64,000 nucleotides of DNA from NCBI GenBank assembly GCA_009763385.1, contig CM019830.1:90534289-90598288 (forward strand), written 5' to 3'. Position 1 is the first letter of the stretch. Every line of letters starts with the position of its first letter. The position numbers and the translations under genes are program-made. The notes beneath the pieces were generated by a model. It made no database searches and had not been told where the DNA came from. It saw only the letters and a list, made by a program, of their open reading frames with translations. This document shows positions 44,959 to 55,670 of the stretch, in pieces. The stretch comes from Coix lacryma-jobi var. lacryma-jobi. Taxonomy: Eukaryota; Streptophyta; Magnoliopsida; Poales; Poaceae.

Positions 44959-47688
44959 ATGGATCGCGGCGTGGGCAAACCGCCGTTTTTCGATGGGACG
45001 AACTATGCGTATTGGAAGATACGTATGTCGGCCTATTTGCAGAGCTTGGGCGCTTCGATCTGGGATATTTGCAACTCCCCTGATTACGTGGTCTTGGCTG
45101 CTCGTGTGACTCAACAGCAGATCGATGAGCACGATGCCAATAGCCGAGCCCGTAATGCTCTTTTCTCTTGTTTGAGCATGGGTGAGTTTGATCGTGTTTC
45201 TCACCTCGCTACGGCTCGGGAGATCTGGGACACTCTCATGCGTTTTCATGAGGGCACCTCTCAAGTCAAAACCCGACTCTACGAGTCGTTCAAGCGAGAG
45301 TATGAGAACTTTAGACATCAACCTGGCGAGAGCATAGAAAGTTTATTCGCTCGCTTTCAGGTGATTGTCAACAGGATGAGGGCTAACAGAGAGCAGTTGC
45401 CATTTGACGATCATGAGCGTGCTTTGAAGCTTTTGCACACTCTTGACCGTTCGGTGTGGGACTCCAAGGTTCAGGCGATCATCGAATCCCGAACTATGAG
45501 ACCCTCACCTGCGACGAGCTCTTCAGTAAGCTCAAGTCCAGTGAGATTGATGCTATGGCGAGGGCTTCTTTTGAAAATCCTTCTCGCCCGTCCATGGCTT
45601 TGGTTCCGGCTCTTCCTCTAACCCCTCAGCTGGCTTTGCGCTTTCTTCTCTCTTTTCTGTGACAGAGGACCAGCTGGAGTCTTTGGGAGACGACGAGTTG
45701 GCTTTGCTTGCCAACCGGTTCTCGCGGTTCCACAACAACCGCATGAACCGTCGTCGAGGAGGAGGACGCACGGGATGCTACGAGTGCGGCGACCCCGACC
45801 ACTTCATCGCCAACTGCCCCAAGAAGAACAAGCACTGGGCAAGGGCGAAATGGGCGCAGGCGCGACTCCAAGTACAAGGAGAAGCACGTTCCCCCAAGGC
45901 ACAAGAAACGGGGCGGCTTCGACAAAGAGTACAAAGAAGAAGTACTTGGAGAAGCAGCAAGCTGAGCAGCGCGCGTTCTTCGCCACGCTCAGCGACGTCG
46001 ACGGCTCGGATGACGACTCCGCCAGCTCGAGCGATGACGAGTCCGAGAAGAAGAAGAGGATCGAGGACAAGCTGAACGGCCTCTGCTTCTTCGCCGACGA
46101 CGACGGCTTCTGCACCATGGCGCTGGGCGATGAGGTCGACGGCGAGCCGGAGCGTACCCCTCGGAACGACGACGACGACGACACCTCCCAGGTATCTCTC
46201 ACCTACGACGAGCTTTCCTCCGAGGTTGAGAAGTTGACTGCTGCCCTCCTTAGCCAAGATAAGTTGCTTAGGCGTGCCGCTAGAGAGCGCAAGGAGTTTA
46301 GGCAGAAGTGGGAGGACACGGTGAAGGAGCTTGAGTTCGCTCGGTCCACCGTGGTGGTAGTGTCGGAGGAGGGCGGAGTGCGAGTCGTGCACCGCGCACA
46401 TGACTGACCTTCTCACTCTGAGAGGTAAGTATGCTGCGTTGGTTGAGAGGTGGATGAGCTCCGTGCTAGGCCGCAGCTGTTGGGTGCGTGCAAGACTTGT
46501 CCTGTCTTGCAATCCGAGTTGGCAGAGAAGAATGCCAAGCTTGAGTCTTTAGAGAAGGCCAGCTCAGATAGCACTTGTGTCTCGAGGTGTGCTTTGTGTG
46601 AGGGCCTGGAGATGGAGATTGCCAATGTGAAGCATGGCAAGATGCAAACCGAGGAAGAAAACACATACCTTCGGTCCATCTTGTCATGGGTCTCCAGTAG
46701 TGAGCCGCAGCTCGGGATGATGATCTCCCAATTCAAGCGAGCTGTTGGTGCCCCGGTGTAGGTTGCTGTGTTGATTGCTGAGTGTGATCTTCAGCTTTTG
46801 GAAGATTGGAGAGTCTAGTGGTCTGAACCCATGTGAGAAGCCCAATTCCACCACTACTCCCAAACTTGCCAAGCTTCCACTCAAAGAGCCAGCCAAGCCT
46901 ATCACCAAGATGGTGTGGTTGAGGAACCCCCGAGAGCTCCTCCCAAGAACCCAGTTTGGGCACCCAAGCCAAACCACCTCAGAAACAAGCTTGATGCTAT
47001 GCCACCCATTCGTGAGTTGCCACGAAGGGCAAAGGCAAAGTGAGCCACACCCACAGCCCTGGTCACCAACAACCCCCTGTGCGTGCGGTGAGGTACCAGT
47101 GTGATTTTGTGGGAGAGATGGTCACTTGAGCGAGTTCTGCTTTAGGCGCAAGAGAGAGGCGCGCAGGGCTCGGGAGATGGAGAACCCGGACATGTACCAT
47201 CCAGCTCATGGTGGACATGTACCGAAGGCCCAGGGGAGAGCTGCTAGGTCCGGACGTCAGGGTCCCAGGCCTAGGCAGGAGATGAGAGCCCCGAGGAGGG
47301 AGACTAGGCCTAGAGGTCCAGCACCTCAGTTTGTTAGGCCTAGGCAGGAGAGAGCTCCGAGGAGAGACGCTAGAGCAGTTGAGCCCAGGCTCCTAGGCGT
47401 AAACCTCGTAGAGAGCGTGCCCGACGGGGTCCTGCTTTTGCAGGTAACGGACCCCGTGGCGGAGGCTTTGTTGAGCGCTTTCCCCCACCGCAGTTTGAGT
47501 ATCGCGGTGAGCGCTTCTTCCCCAGCGGACCACGTTTTCCTGTAGCGTGGTGATCGCTTCCCCCGTAGACGTGCTAGGAATGGTTTTTCACTAACCGTTC
47601 TTTTGAGCAGCCGGCCCAACACTGGTATTCTCCTTACTTCACTAACCCCAGTGTTGGACCGTATGCTCACCCTATGTCTTTTTATTGA
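44959..47688 (+). pseudogene. gag: B2 gag, many frameshifts
   Basis: ATG at 44959 (MDRGVGKPPFFDGTNYAYW), intact to about 45490, where one base is missing relative to B1. Further one-base losses occur near 45605, 45840, 45900, 46385, 46450, 46765 and 47104. Conserved parts seen across the frames: CCHC knuckle CYECGDPDHFIANC (about 45778), acidic segment with SDVDGSDDDSASSSDD, coiled coil (about 46200-46700), and a second knuckle near 47100 broken by a missing T in a T run. Unlike B1, no nonsense substitutions were noticed; the damage is nearly all single-base deletion, often in short homopolymers, so assembly error is a real alternative to biological decay. Confidence 0.88.
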
Positions 47689-47693
47689 TGTAG

Positions 47694-50600
47694 GTAAGAC
47701 GGTTGGAGGACGTTTGGTTGGTGGATTCCGGTTGTTCGAGGCACATGACCGGAAACGCCAAGTGGTTCTCCAGCCTTAGCCCGGTCGCCGGAAAGGAGTA
47801 CATAACCTTCGGCGACAATAGTAAAGGTAAGGTATTGTCTCGTGGAACGGTGCGGGTTAATGAGCACTTTGTGTTGCGCGATGTTGCTCTTGTTTCTAAC
47901 CTGCATTTTAACTTGCTTTCTGTTTCGCAACTTTTTGATGATGACTATGAGATTCGTTTCAAACCGAACCTTAGTCGCATCTTAGATCCTCAGGGCGATC
48001 TTGTATGTCTGATTTCGCCCTTTGGGAAAGTCTTTTGTGCGAATTTCTCGGAATCGTTTGGTTCTTCTCGCTGTCTTTTGGCTAGTCCTTCTTCCTCCGA
48101 TCTTTGGAAGTGGCATAGGAGGCTCGGTCACTTAAGCTTCGACTTGCTTGCAAGACTTAGCTCACTTGGCCTAATCCGAGGATTGCCCAAGCTTTCGATG
48201 GAGAAGGATCTAGTTTGCCATTCTTGCAGACATGGGAAGATGGTTGCCGCTCCCCACCATCCAGTGACTAAGGTCATGACCTCGCACCCCGGAGAGCTTT
48301 TACATATGGACCTTGTTGGTCCGGCTCGGGTGAGCTCGGTTGGTGGCAAGTGGTATGTTTTGGTTGTTGTTGACGACTTTTCGAGATATTCGTGGGTCTT
48401 CTTTTTAGCTGAGAAGACCGAGACTTTCTCATTTGCTCGCAATCTGATTTTGCGTCTTCAGAACGAGTTCCCTTTGAACTCGATGCGAGCTATTCGGAGT
48501 GATAATGGTTCCGAGTTTAAAAATTCGGATTTTGAGAAGTTTTGTAACCGCCTTGGTTTGGAGCATCAGTTTTCTTCCCCCTATACACCACCCCAAAATG
48601 GTGTTGTAGAGAGGAAGAATCGGACCCTTGTTGAGATGGCCAGGACGATGCTTGATGAGCATAGGACTCCTAGGCGCTTTTGGGCCGAAGCTATGAACAC
48701 TGCATGCTACATTTCGAATCGCATTTTTCTGAGAGCGTTTTTGAAGAAGACCTCTTATGAGTTGCGTTTTGGTCGCCAGCCCAAGGTGAGTTATTTTAGA
48801 GTCTTTGGTTGCCACTGTTTTATATTGAAAAAAGGCAACCTGGACAAGTTTGAGTCTCGTTTTCTGACGGTGTGTTTTTGGGTTATGGCACTCACACTCG
48901 AGCTTATCGTGTACTTAACCTTGACACTAACCGAGTCATGGAGACATCAGATGTCACCTTCGACGAGACTCTTGTTTGTCCCTCTTCTCGTTTTGAGCGT
49001 GCAGGTGATCATGAGGTTGGAGAGCCTCTTTTCGATGACGAGGACGAGGGTGCTGAAGGTATAGATGATCCAGCACCCCCTCCACCTGCCGTGCCGCAAA
49101 GAGCGGCCTCGACGACGACTCACGGCCCCGACACTTCTTCTTCCTGGGGGCCGTGGGATCCTCCACCTCGCGCGGTACCTTTTGTACCCGGGGTGGAACC
49201 AGCTGCTGTTGAGGGGGAGGTCACTTCTTCCCGGGAGGCGCCACGACATATCCAGCGCCAGCACCCCCCTGAACAGATGATCGGCGACATCGACGAGCGA
49301 GTTACTCGCTCCAGGTCACAGCACATCTCGCACTTTGCTCATTCTGCTTTTGTTGCGTCTTTTGAGCCCCGAGATGTTGGACACGCATTGACGGATCCGG
49401 ATTGGGTCAATGCCATGCATGAGGAGCTAGAGAACTTTGAGCGAAATCGGGTTTGGGTTCTAGTGCCACCACCTCCTGACTGTAAACCTATTGGGACAAA
49501 ATGGGTATTTAAAAACAAGCAAGGAGAGGAGGGCCACATTGTGAGAAACAAGGCCCGGCTTGTAGCGAAGGGTTATAGTCAGAAGGAGGGGATAGATTAT
49601 GAGGAGACCTTCGCTCCTGTAGCTCGTTTGGAGGCTATTAGGATACTCTTGGCTTATGCTGCATCCATGGGTTTCAAACTTTTTCAAATGGATGTCAAGA
49701 GTGCCTTCTTAAACGGCTACATTGAGGAGGAGGTCTATGTCCAGCAACCCCCCGGTTTTGAAAATCCCAAGTTTCCAAACCATGTCTTTAAACTCCACAA
49801 AGCTTTGTATGGTTTGAAACAAGCCCCTAGAGCCTGGTATGAGAGATTAAAAACCTTTTTGCTAGCTAAGGGTTTTAAAATGGGATGTGTAGATAAGACG
49901 CTCTTTCTCCTCAAGCAAGGCAAAGATACTCTCTTGGTCCAAATTTACGTGGATGATATCATTTTCGGTGGTTCTTCTCACGCTTTGGTTGCCAAGTTTG
50001 CAGATACTATGAGCAGGGAGTTCGAGATGAGCATGATGGGCGAGCTGACTTTCTTTCTCGGGTTGCAAATTAAGCAATCCCGAGAGGGGACGTTTGTGCA
50101 CCAGGGCAAGTACACGAGGGACTTGCTGAAGCGGTTCGACATGGGTGAGGCCAAGCCTCTTCCGACGCCCATGTCGACGACGACTGCCCTGGATGCCGAC
50201 ACGGATGGAGAAGCAGTGGACCAGAAGGAGTACCGCAGCATGATTGGATCGCTGCTCTACCTGACGGCGACACGGCCGGACATTCAGTTCGCCGTGTGCT
50301 TGTGCGCGCGCTTTCAGGCTTCGCCACGCACTTCTCACCGTCAGGCGGTGAAGCGCATCTTCAGGTACCTTCGTTTCACGCCTGAGGATTTCGGGATTTG
50401 GTATTCTGCTTCTTCCACCCTCTCGCTTTGTGGCTTTTCTGATGCTGATTTTGCTGGTTGTCGCATTGAGCGCAAGTCCACTTCTGGGACTTGCCAGTTT
50501 ATTGGATCTTCTCTGGTGTCGTGGTCTTCTCGCAAGCAGTCTAGTGTCGCTCAGTCTACCACGGAGGCTGAATATGTTGCTGCGGCTAGCTGCTGTTCCC

Positions 50601-50936
50601 AGTTACTCTGGATGATGGCCACTTTGCGTGATTTGGTTTGAGCTTTACTCGAGTTCTTTGCTTTGTGACAGCACGAGTGCCATTAGCGTTGCTAAGAACC
50701 CCGTGCTTCACTCGAAAACCAAACACATTGATGTGCGCTTTCATTTCTTGCGAGACCACCAGGAGAAGGGTGATATCGACCTTCGCCATGTCGATACTCA
50801 TCACCAATTGGCTGATATTTTCACCAAGCCTTTAGACGAATCAACCTTTAATAGGTTGAGGGGTGAGCTTGGTGTGTGTTTCCCTTTTAGATGGGGGAAG
50901 CATTTTGAGATGTACAGACTGACTCTTTTATTTTGA
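47694..50936 (+). pseudogene. pol: B2 pol, nearly intact, two or three frameshifts
   Basis: Opens after TGATGTAG (VKTVGGR-type leader, then EDVWLVDSGCSRHMTG). Protease, pre-integrase domain, integrase (IRSDNGSEF, GVVERKNRTL), RT with intact YVDD (QIYVDDIIFGG, near 49946) and RNase H are all present. One base is missing near 48860 (ESRF-LTV versus ESRSSDGV in B1) and one near 50633 (after MATLRD). A missing C near 50883 makes the frame run past the stop used by B1, adding about 15 residues to 50936. Otherwise the domains look functional, so B2 is the best preserved copia pol in the window. Confidence 0.92.
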
Positions 50937-52561
50937 GGCTCTTTTCTTTTGAGTTTCTTGAGTCTTTCCAATTGGTATCTTCTTTCTTTCAGTTGTGTCG
51001 GGCATACGCATTTACATTCTGAGCTTCATGTCTATATTCACTAGAATGTAATTATGCTCTTGTTAGTATTGCTCCGATACTTATGATGATGCTTGTAGCT
51101 TATGCTCTTTCTGATCACTGTTACATGTTATGAGCGAGCTTTTTGGAATGGTGAATTATGCCTATATATATATAAATCTGAAAATGTTCACCATTGAGAT
51201 ATGCAACTAGCATGTGTAGGGTGTGTTGAGTCCATTCCTGCTTTTCATATATGCTAGGTTGCTATGTCTCTAGTTCTGAGTCATTCACTTGCTTGGTTGT
51301 TCATAACTTGCTTAAAATCTGAACCAAGTATTGTTGAATTGAAAAGATCGAGATGGGATTGCTTGTCAACACCTCATGGTATTGAGACTGTTTCTCATTG
51401 CACTTTGAGTTAAACTTGAGCCATGTAGTGTATGACCGAAACCGTTGCTTTAAGCTTCTGATTGCTTCGGCATAGGCTTCGCACGGTTGAAAAGTTAGGC
51501 AATGACAAGCTTTCAACCTCTCGCAATCACATGCCAAAAATGAACTTGTGAATTCTTTTACCGCTGCAACTCCGATATGAATTTGAAATCACAAGTATAT
51601 GCTTCATTCCTATGCATGATGATTGAACTTTGCTAGGGGTAGTTCACCTTGTATATATGCTTAGCACTTGTTTGGATTCCTTCTATACATGTCTAGTGCT
51701 ATTTTGATGGTGACTATCCTTTTGGCTTAAAACTGCTCATATGCTTCATATTTCGTATAAGTGATCAGTCTGAGCCTTTGCTATTTGAGTGCTTAATTGA
51801 GATGTTGGAGCTATACTGATTAGAGCATCTTTGCACTCTTTTGACTATATACTTGAAGCTCCTAACTTGCATTTTGACTTCATATGCATTTTGGAAGGAG
51901 ATCTTGTGTTCAGGGGGAGTTTATGTGAAGGGAGTTGCTTCTCCGATACCTTTTGGCCTTGATAAGTGCATTTTCAACTAGGGGGAGAAATTTATGCAAA
52001 TCATATGCTCCTGTGTTGATCAACTAAGGGGAGAATCATTTGTCCTAGTTGCTTGCATTTGTCGAGGGGAGTTTGCTAGTTGTGTTGAGCCGTTGCCTCT
52101 GTCTTGAGGGACTAGCAAACGTTCCTAGCTTTTCATGAGCTTTCATAAGCTTTTTCATTTGGCTTTCAATTGGTATCGTCTGGTGTGCTTTCCCATTTGG
52201 TTTGGGTTGATTTCCAATTGGTTCGGAGTGATTTTCTTGCTAGTTGTGTTGAGCCTCTGTGCCTCTATCTTGAGGGACTAGCATTTTGCTTCTGTTGTCC
52301 TCCGATCTTCAATTGGTATCTGCTAGCGGTGTTGAGCCTGTTCTACCTCTTCTTGAGGGCTAGCTTTGCTTTGCTTGGTTGCGTCGAGCCGTTGCCCATG
52401 TCTTTGGGGACCAAGTTTTCGCTTCATCCACTTGACCTTCTTTGGCTTTTGTTAGGCTTTTGGGTCATTTGGTTGGGTTTTCTCTTCCCACTCCTTCCTA
52501 CCTCCTTCTTCTTATTCATGATTTGTTGTGGAGTTGACAATGCACTCATCAAGGGGGAGAT
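50937..52561 (+). other. B2 3' non-coding region
   Basis: No gene. Similar to 33798-35445 in B1 with deletions. PBS-like TTGGTATC words near 50971, 52168 and 52313, and TTGGTTCGGAG near 52215. GGGGGAG tracts near 51915, 51980 and 52551; the last (AAGGGGGAGAT, 52551-52561) abuts the 3' LTR. GAGCC...TTGAGGG modules at about 52085, 52245, 52330 and 52385. Confidence 0.7.
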
Positions 52562-54536
52562 TGCGGATACATGGGTGTATGCCGAGTCTCTGTGTGATGA
52601 GTGATTGTCAACGGAGATGATGCGCATGTTCTTTGGCTTGTGTTGTGCAGGTGTCGAGCACGGAGACAGTGATCGATGGCGGGTGAAGGTCAAGTTGCGA
52701 CGTGCCGTGCCGACGGACCGGGCGCGATGAAGGATGGGCGTGCCGTGCGGCGGACGTGCCATGCCGATGTATCGGACGGTGAAGGGCGGACGTGGACTTG
52801 GACTGATGGACTGGAGGCCGGAGGATCAGCTGTGGTGGCTGGCAGCCTGCGACAGCGACAAGCGGAGAAGTGCGATCATGTCGGTGGAAGGGGTGCACAG
52901 GCGGTGCATCCCCTCTACGACGCCGGTTTGTTGGTAGAGCCCGGAAAAAACCAACGTGGACGGTTTCCAGGTTTGGGCCTCAAAACCTGGGTGCTGGGTT
53001 TCCAGGTTGAGCCACAAAACCTGGGCGTGACGGTTTCCAGGTTGAGCCTCAAAACCTGGGCGTGGGCCGGTTTCCGAGTTTGGGCCTCAAAACTCGGGCG
53101 CGGACGGTTTCCGAGTTTGGCCACAAAACTCGGGCTGGAGGCTGGTTTCCCGGTTTGGGCCTCAAAACCGGGGGCTGATGGAAAAGGCTGGTTTCCCGGT
53201 TTGGGCCACAAAACCGGGGGTGCAGAGTGGTGGCGGCACGTGGCGGCGATCTGAAGGTTGCGTGGAGGCGACGCGGAAGACCGTGCGGGCGTGGCCGTCG
53301 GATCTACCTACCACCAGCGGGTGGACCAGATTAGCCTTAGGGTTTTCCTGGCCCGCTCTGTAATTAGAGTAGAGAGGGGTAGAGTAGGAAATAGACTTAG
53401 GCTAGGTTAGTATAAGTAGTCCAGGGGAGACACCCTCCTCCTATCTCAGTTTTAGCTATCTCAGTTAGCGCAGTCTTGCATTTGCTAGGGTTTCCACTCT
53501 CCCATCCCCTGCTTTAGCTAGTTGAGATCCGCAGAGAGACTCCACTCTGTGTACTGTTGATTCGAGGAAGTGAGGCCGTATCCTCACCTTGGATCCCATC
53601 TCTCGGTGTCAATTCGCGTTTTGATTTCATGTTCATCATGTTCTTCGCGGATTGCTTTGTGCCTTGAGTTTCCCGTCGCTTGATCTTTGTGCTCGGTTCA
53701 TCTTTTGCGATTCCGTTTGAACTGAGTTGTTCTAGATCGTGAGGCACTTCTTTCCACGAAAGAAAGAAATCATCTCTAACCTCACGGTCTAGGAGATCGA
53801 TCAAGTTTTAGTTTCGGGTCTCTTTTCTTCCTTCCCCCGAATTCCTCGATTCACCGATTTGGAGTTAGGTTCGAGCCATGATCTCTTAGAGATAGCTCAC
53901 TAACCTCCTTGTGACTCCTCAGATCGAATCCCAAGCCTAGAGCACTTGATTCGGAGGAGATCGGGTTGAATCGCCGGAGTTTCAGTGCAGTTTCGGGGTG
54001 ACCGGACGCCGGTCAGACTTGACCGGACGCGTCGGTCGTTGAAGGTTTGAGCGTGTTCTGGTTTTGCTCTGACCGGACGCTGGAGTTTAGTGGTGACGGA
54101 CTCGCCCATAGTCTGTTCACTACTCGAACGTGCTTGTGACCGGACGCACGGGATCGACCGGACGCTCGCAGTCACTGCGTCCGGTCAGTTCCAGAGAGGT
54201 CCAAAACCGGTTTTTGGTTGACCGGACGCGTCCGGTCCCAGCTGACCGGACGCAGGCAGAGTCCGGTCGATCCAGTTTTGCGCCGTTTCGTTCGCAGTTC
54301 GTTCGTTCTTGATCGGACTCGAGTTCGTCTTTTGCGTTGGCTTTCTAGGTTGTCTAGTGTCCCGCTGTGCTTCGTGGAAGCATCCACCCTACATCTAGGG
54401 TCGTGGACATTAGCAAGCTCTAGGGTTCGCTTTTGGGGTTGAGTTTGGGACAGTGGCATCTAGTTTCCGAAAGGAAATTTTGAAGCTCCCATTCACCCCC
54501 CCTCTGGTCGCTTTCGTGTAGCTTCTCGGTCCTTCA
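52562..54536 (+). repeat. B2 3' LTR
   Basis: 1975 bp matching 42911-44895, with the same hairpin array (52965-53220), TATAAGTA (53411) and CpG palindromes (54000-54275). Ends CGGTCCTTCA. Confidence 0.93.
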
Positions 54537-55336
54537 GAACTGAGTTGTTCTAGATCGTGAGGCGAATCTTTCTACCGAAGGAATTCTTCTTTAACCTCAC
54601 GAGCTGTAGATCGGTCGATTTTGTTCAAATCGAGTTTGCTCCTTGCCCCTATCTCCGATTCACCGATTTAGAGTTAGGTTGAGCCATGATCTATTGGGAT
54701 AGCTCACTAACCTCTTTGGAACTCCTCAGCAAAGTCTAAGCCTAGAGCTTTGATTCGGAGGAGATCGGATTGATTCCGCGGAAGAACAGTGCAGTTTCGG
54801 GGGCATGGACGCCGGGTCGGGACATCGGACGTGGTTCATCCACATCGGACGCGTTCTGGTGCCACGTGTCATCTAACGGCAGTTTTAAGGAAGCATCAGA
54901 CGCTGACCATCGGAGCGTCCATTGCCACGGATGCGTCCGGGGGTCAAGCATCGGACGCTAGGGTTTTTTGTAGCCAGCGTCCGATGCTGTCCAGTAAGGT
55001 TCCAGACAGGTCCATTTCGCATCGACGCGTCGGTGCCAGGCCATCGGACGCAGGCCAAGCGTCCGATGCATGTTTCTTGCGCTGTTTCGTCCACAGTTGT
55101 TCGTGCCATCTCGTATTTGATTTGGGGTTTTTTCCTTGGGTTTCTAGAGTCATATAGTGTCCCGCTGTGCTACTTGGTAGCATCCACCCTACATCTTGGG
55201 TCGTGGACTCTATCGAGCTCTTGGTTTGCTCTTGGGGTGATTCTCGGGACAGTGGCAACAAGTTTCTGTAAAGAAATTTTGAAGCTCCCATTAACCCCCC
55301 CTCTGGTCGCTTTCTGTTAGCACTTCTGGTCTTTCA
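54537..55336 (+). repeat. B1 3' LTR, piece 3 of 3
   Basis: Starts with the second TSD copy GAACT and matches 27075-27903 of the B1 5' LTR, including the CATCGGACGC/GCGTCCGATG subtype of palindrome (54810-55075), which distinguishes it from the adjoining B2 LTR. Ends GTCTTTCA. Confidence 0.92.
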
Positions 55337-55439
55337 CAAACAAGTTACAAGACCTACCTCATATAGGTTAAATGACCTAAATGGGACCGATGTCCCAAAT
55401 TCCTGGCACATCGACCAGCTTCGGCGTTTTTATTCATAG
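55337..55439 (+). pseudogene. pol: T pol, fourth part: integrase C-terminus
   Basis: After the TSD copy CAAAC the T frame continues from GPYVIK with QVTRPTSYRLNDLNG and ends WHIDQLRRFYS, TAG at 55437. This is the usual C-terminal tail of Tat integrases. It is intact and closes the polyprotein, which proves that B1 sits inside the last codons of T pol. Confidence 0.85.
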
Positions 55440-55670
55440 CTACCTACGGAGTAAAAGATATGTACTTACCTCTATATTTTCATAGCATATTATTTCATAG
55501 CATATTATAAATAAACATCGTCGCCATCTTCATACTCGTTTCTGATTTTTTTTCCTCACACGCCAATCCAAACAAATAAGTACAACAAAAATAAATAAGG
55601 ACGTAATATTTTTTCCTTTGTCTAGAACGATTCATTGTCCGCAAAAAACTAACTTAGTACGTTTGTGATC

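Larger units (their letters stand above)
42911..54536 (+). mobile_element. B2: Ty1/copia Sirevirus-like element, sister of B1
   Basis: Complete from TGCGGATACATG to CGGTCCTTCA, 11626 bp, inserted in the 3' LTR of B1; TSDs GAATT (42906-42910) and GAACT (54537-54541). LTRs (1985 and 1975 bp) are very similar and differ mostly by small indels, pointing to a young insertion. Same layout as B1. Gag is full of frameshifts, pol has two. Confidence 0.93.
25887..55336 (+). mobile_element. B1: Ty1/copia Sirevirus-like retrotransposon, 3' LTR split by C and B2
   Basis: Starts TGCGGATACATG and ends GTCTTTCA, with TSDs CAAGC (25882-25886) and CAAAC (55337-55341). The 5' LTR is 25887-27903. The 3' LTR is in three pieces (35446-35534, 41807-42910, 54537-55336) that add up to about the same length. 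Gag and pol have only nonsense changes and no frameshift. Without the two nested inserts it would be about 11.5 kb. Confidence 0.92.
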
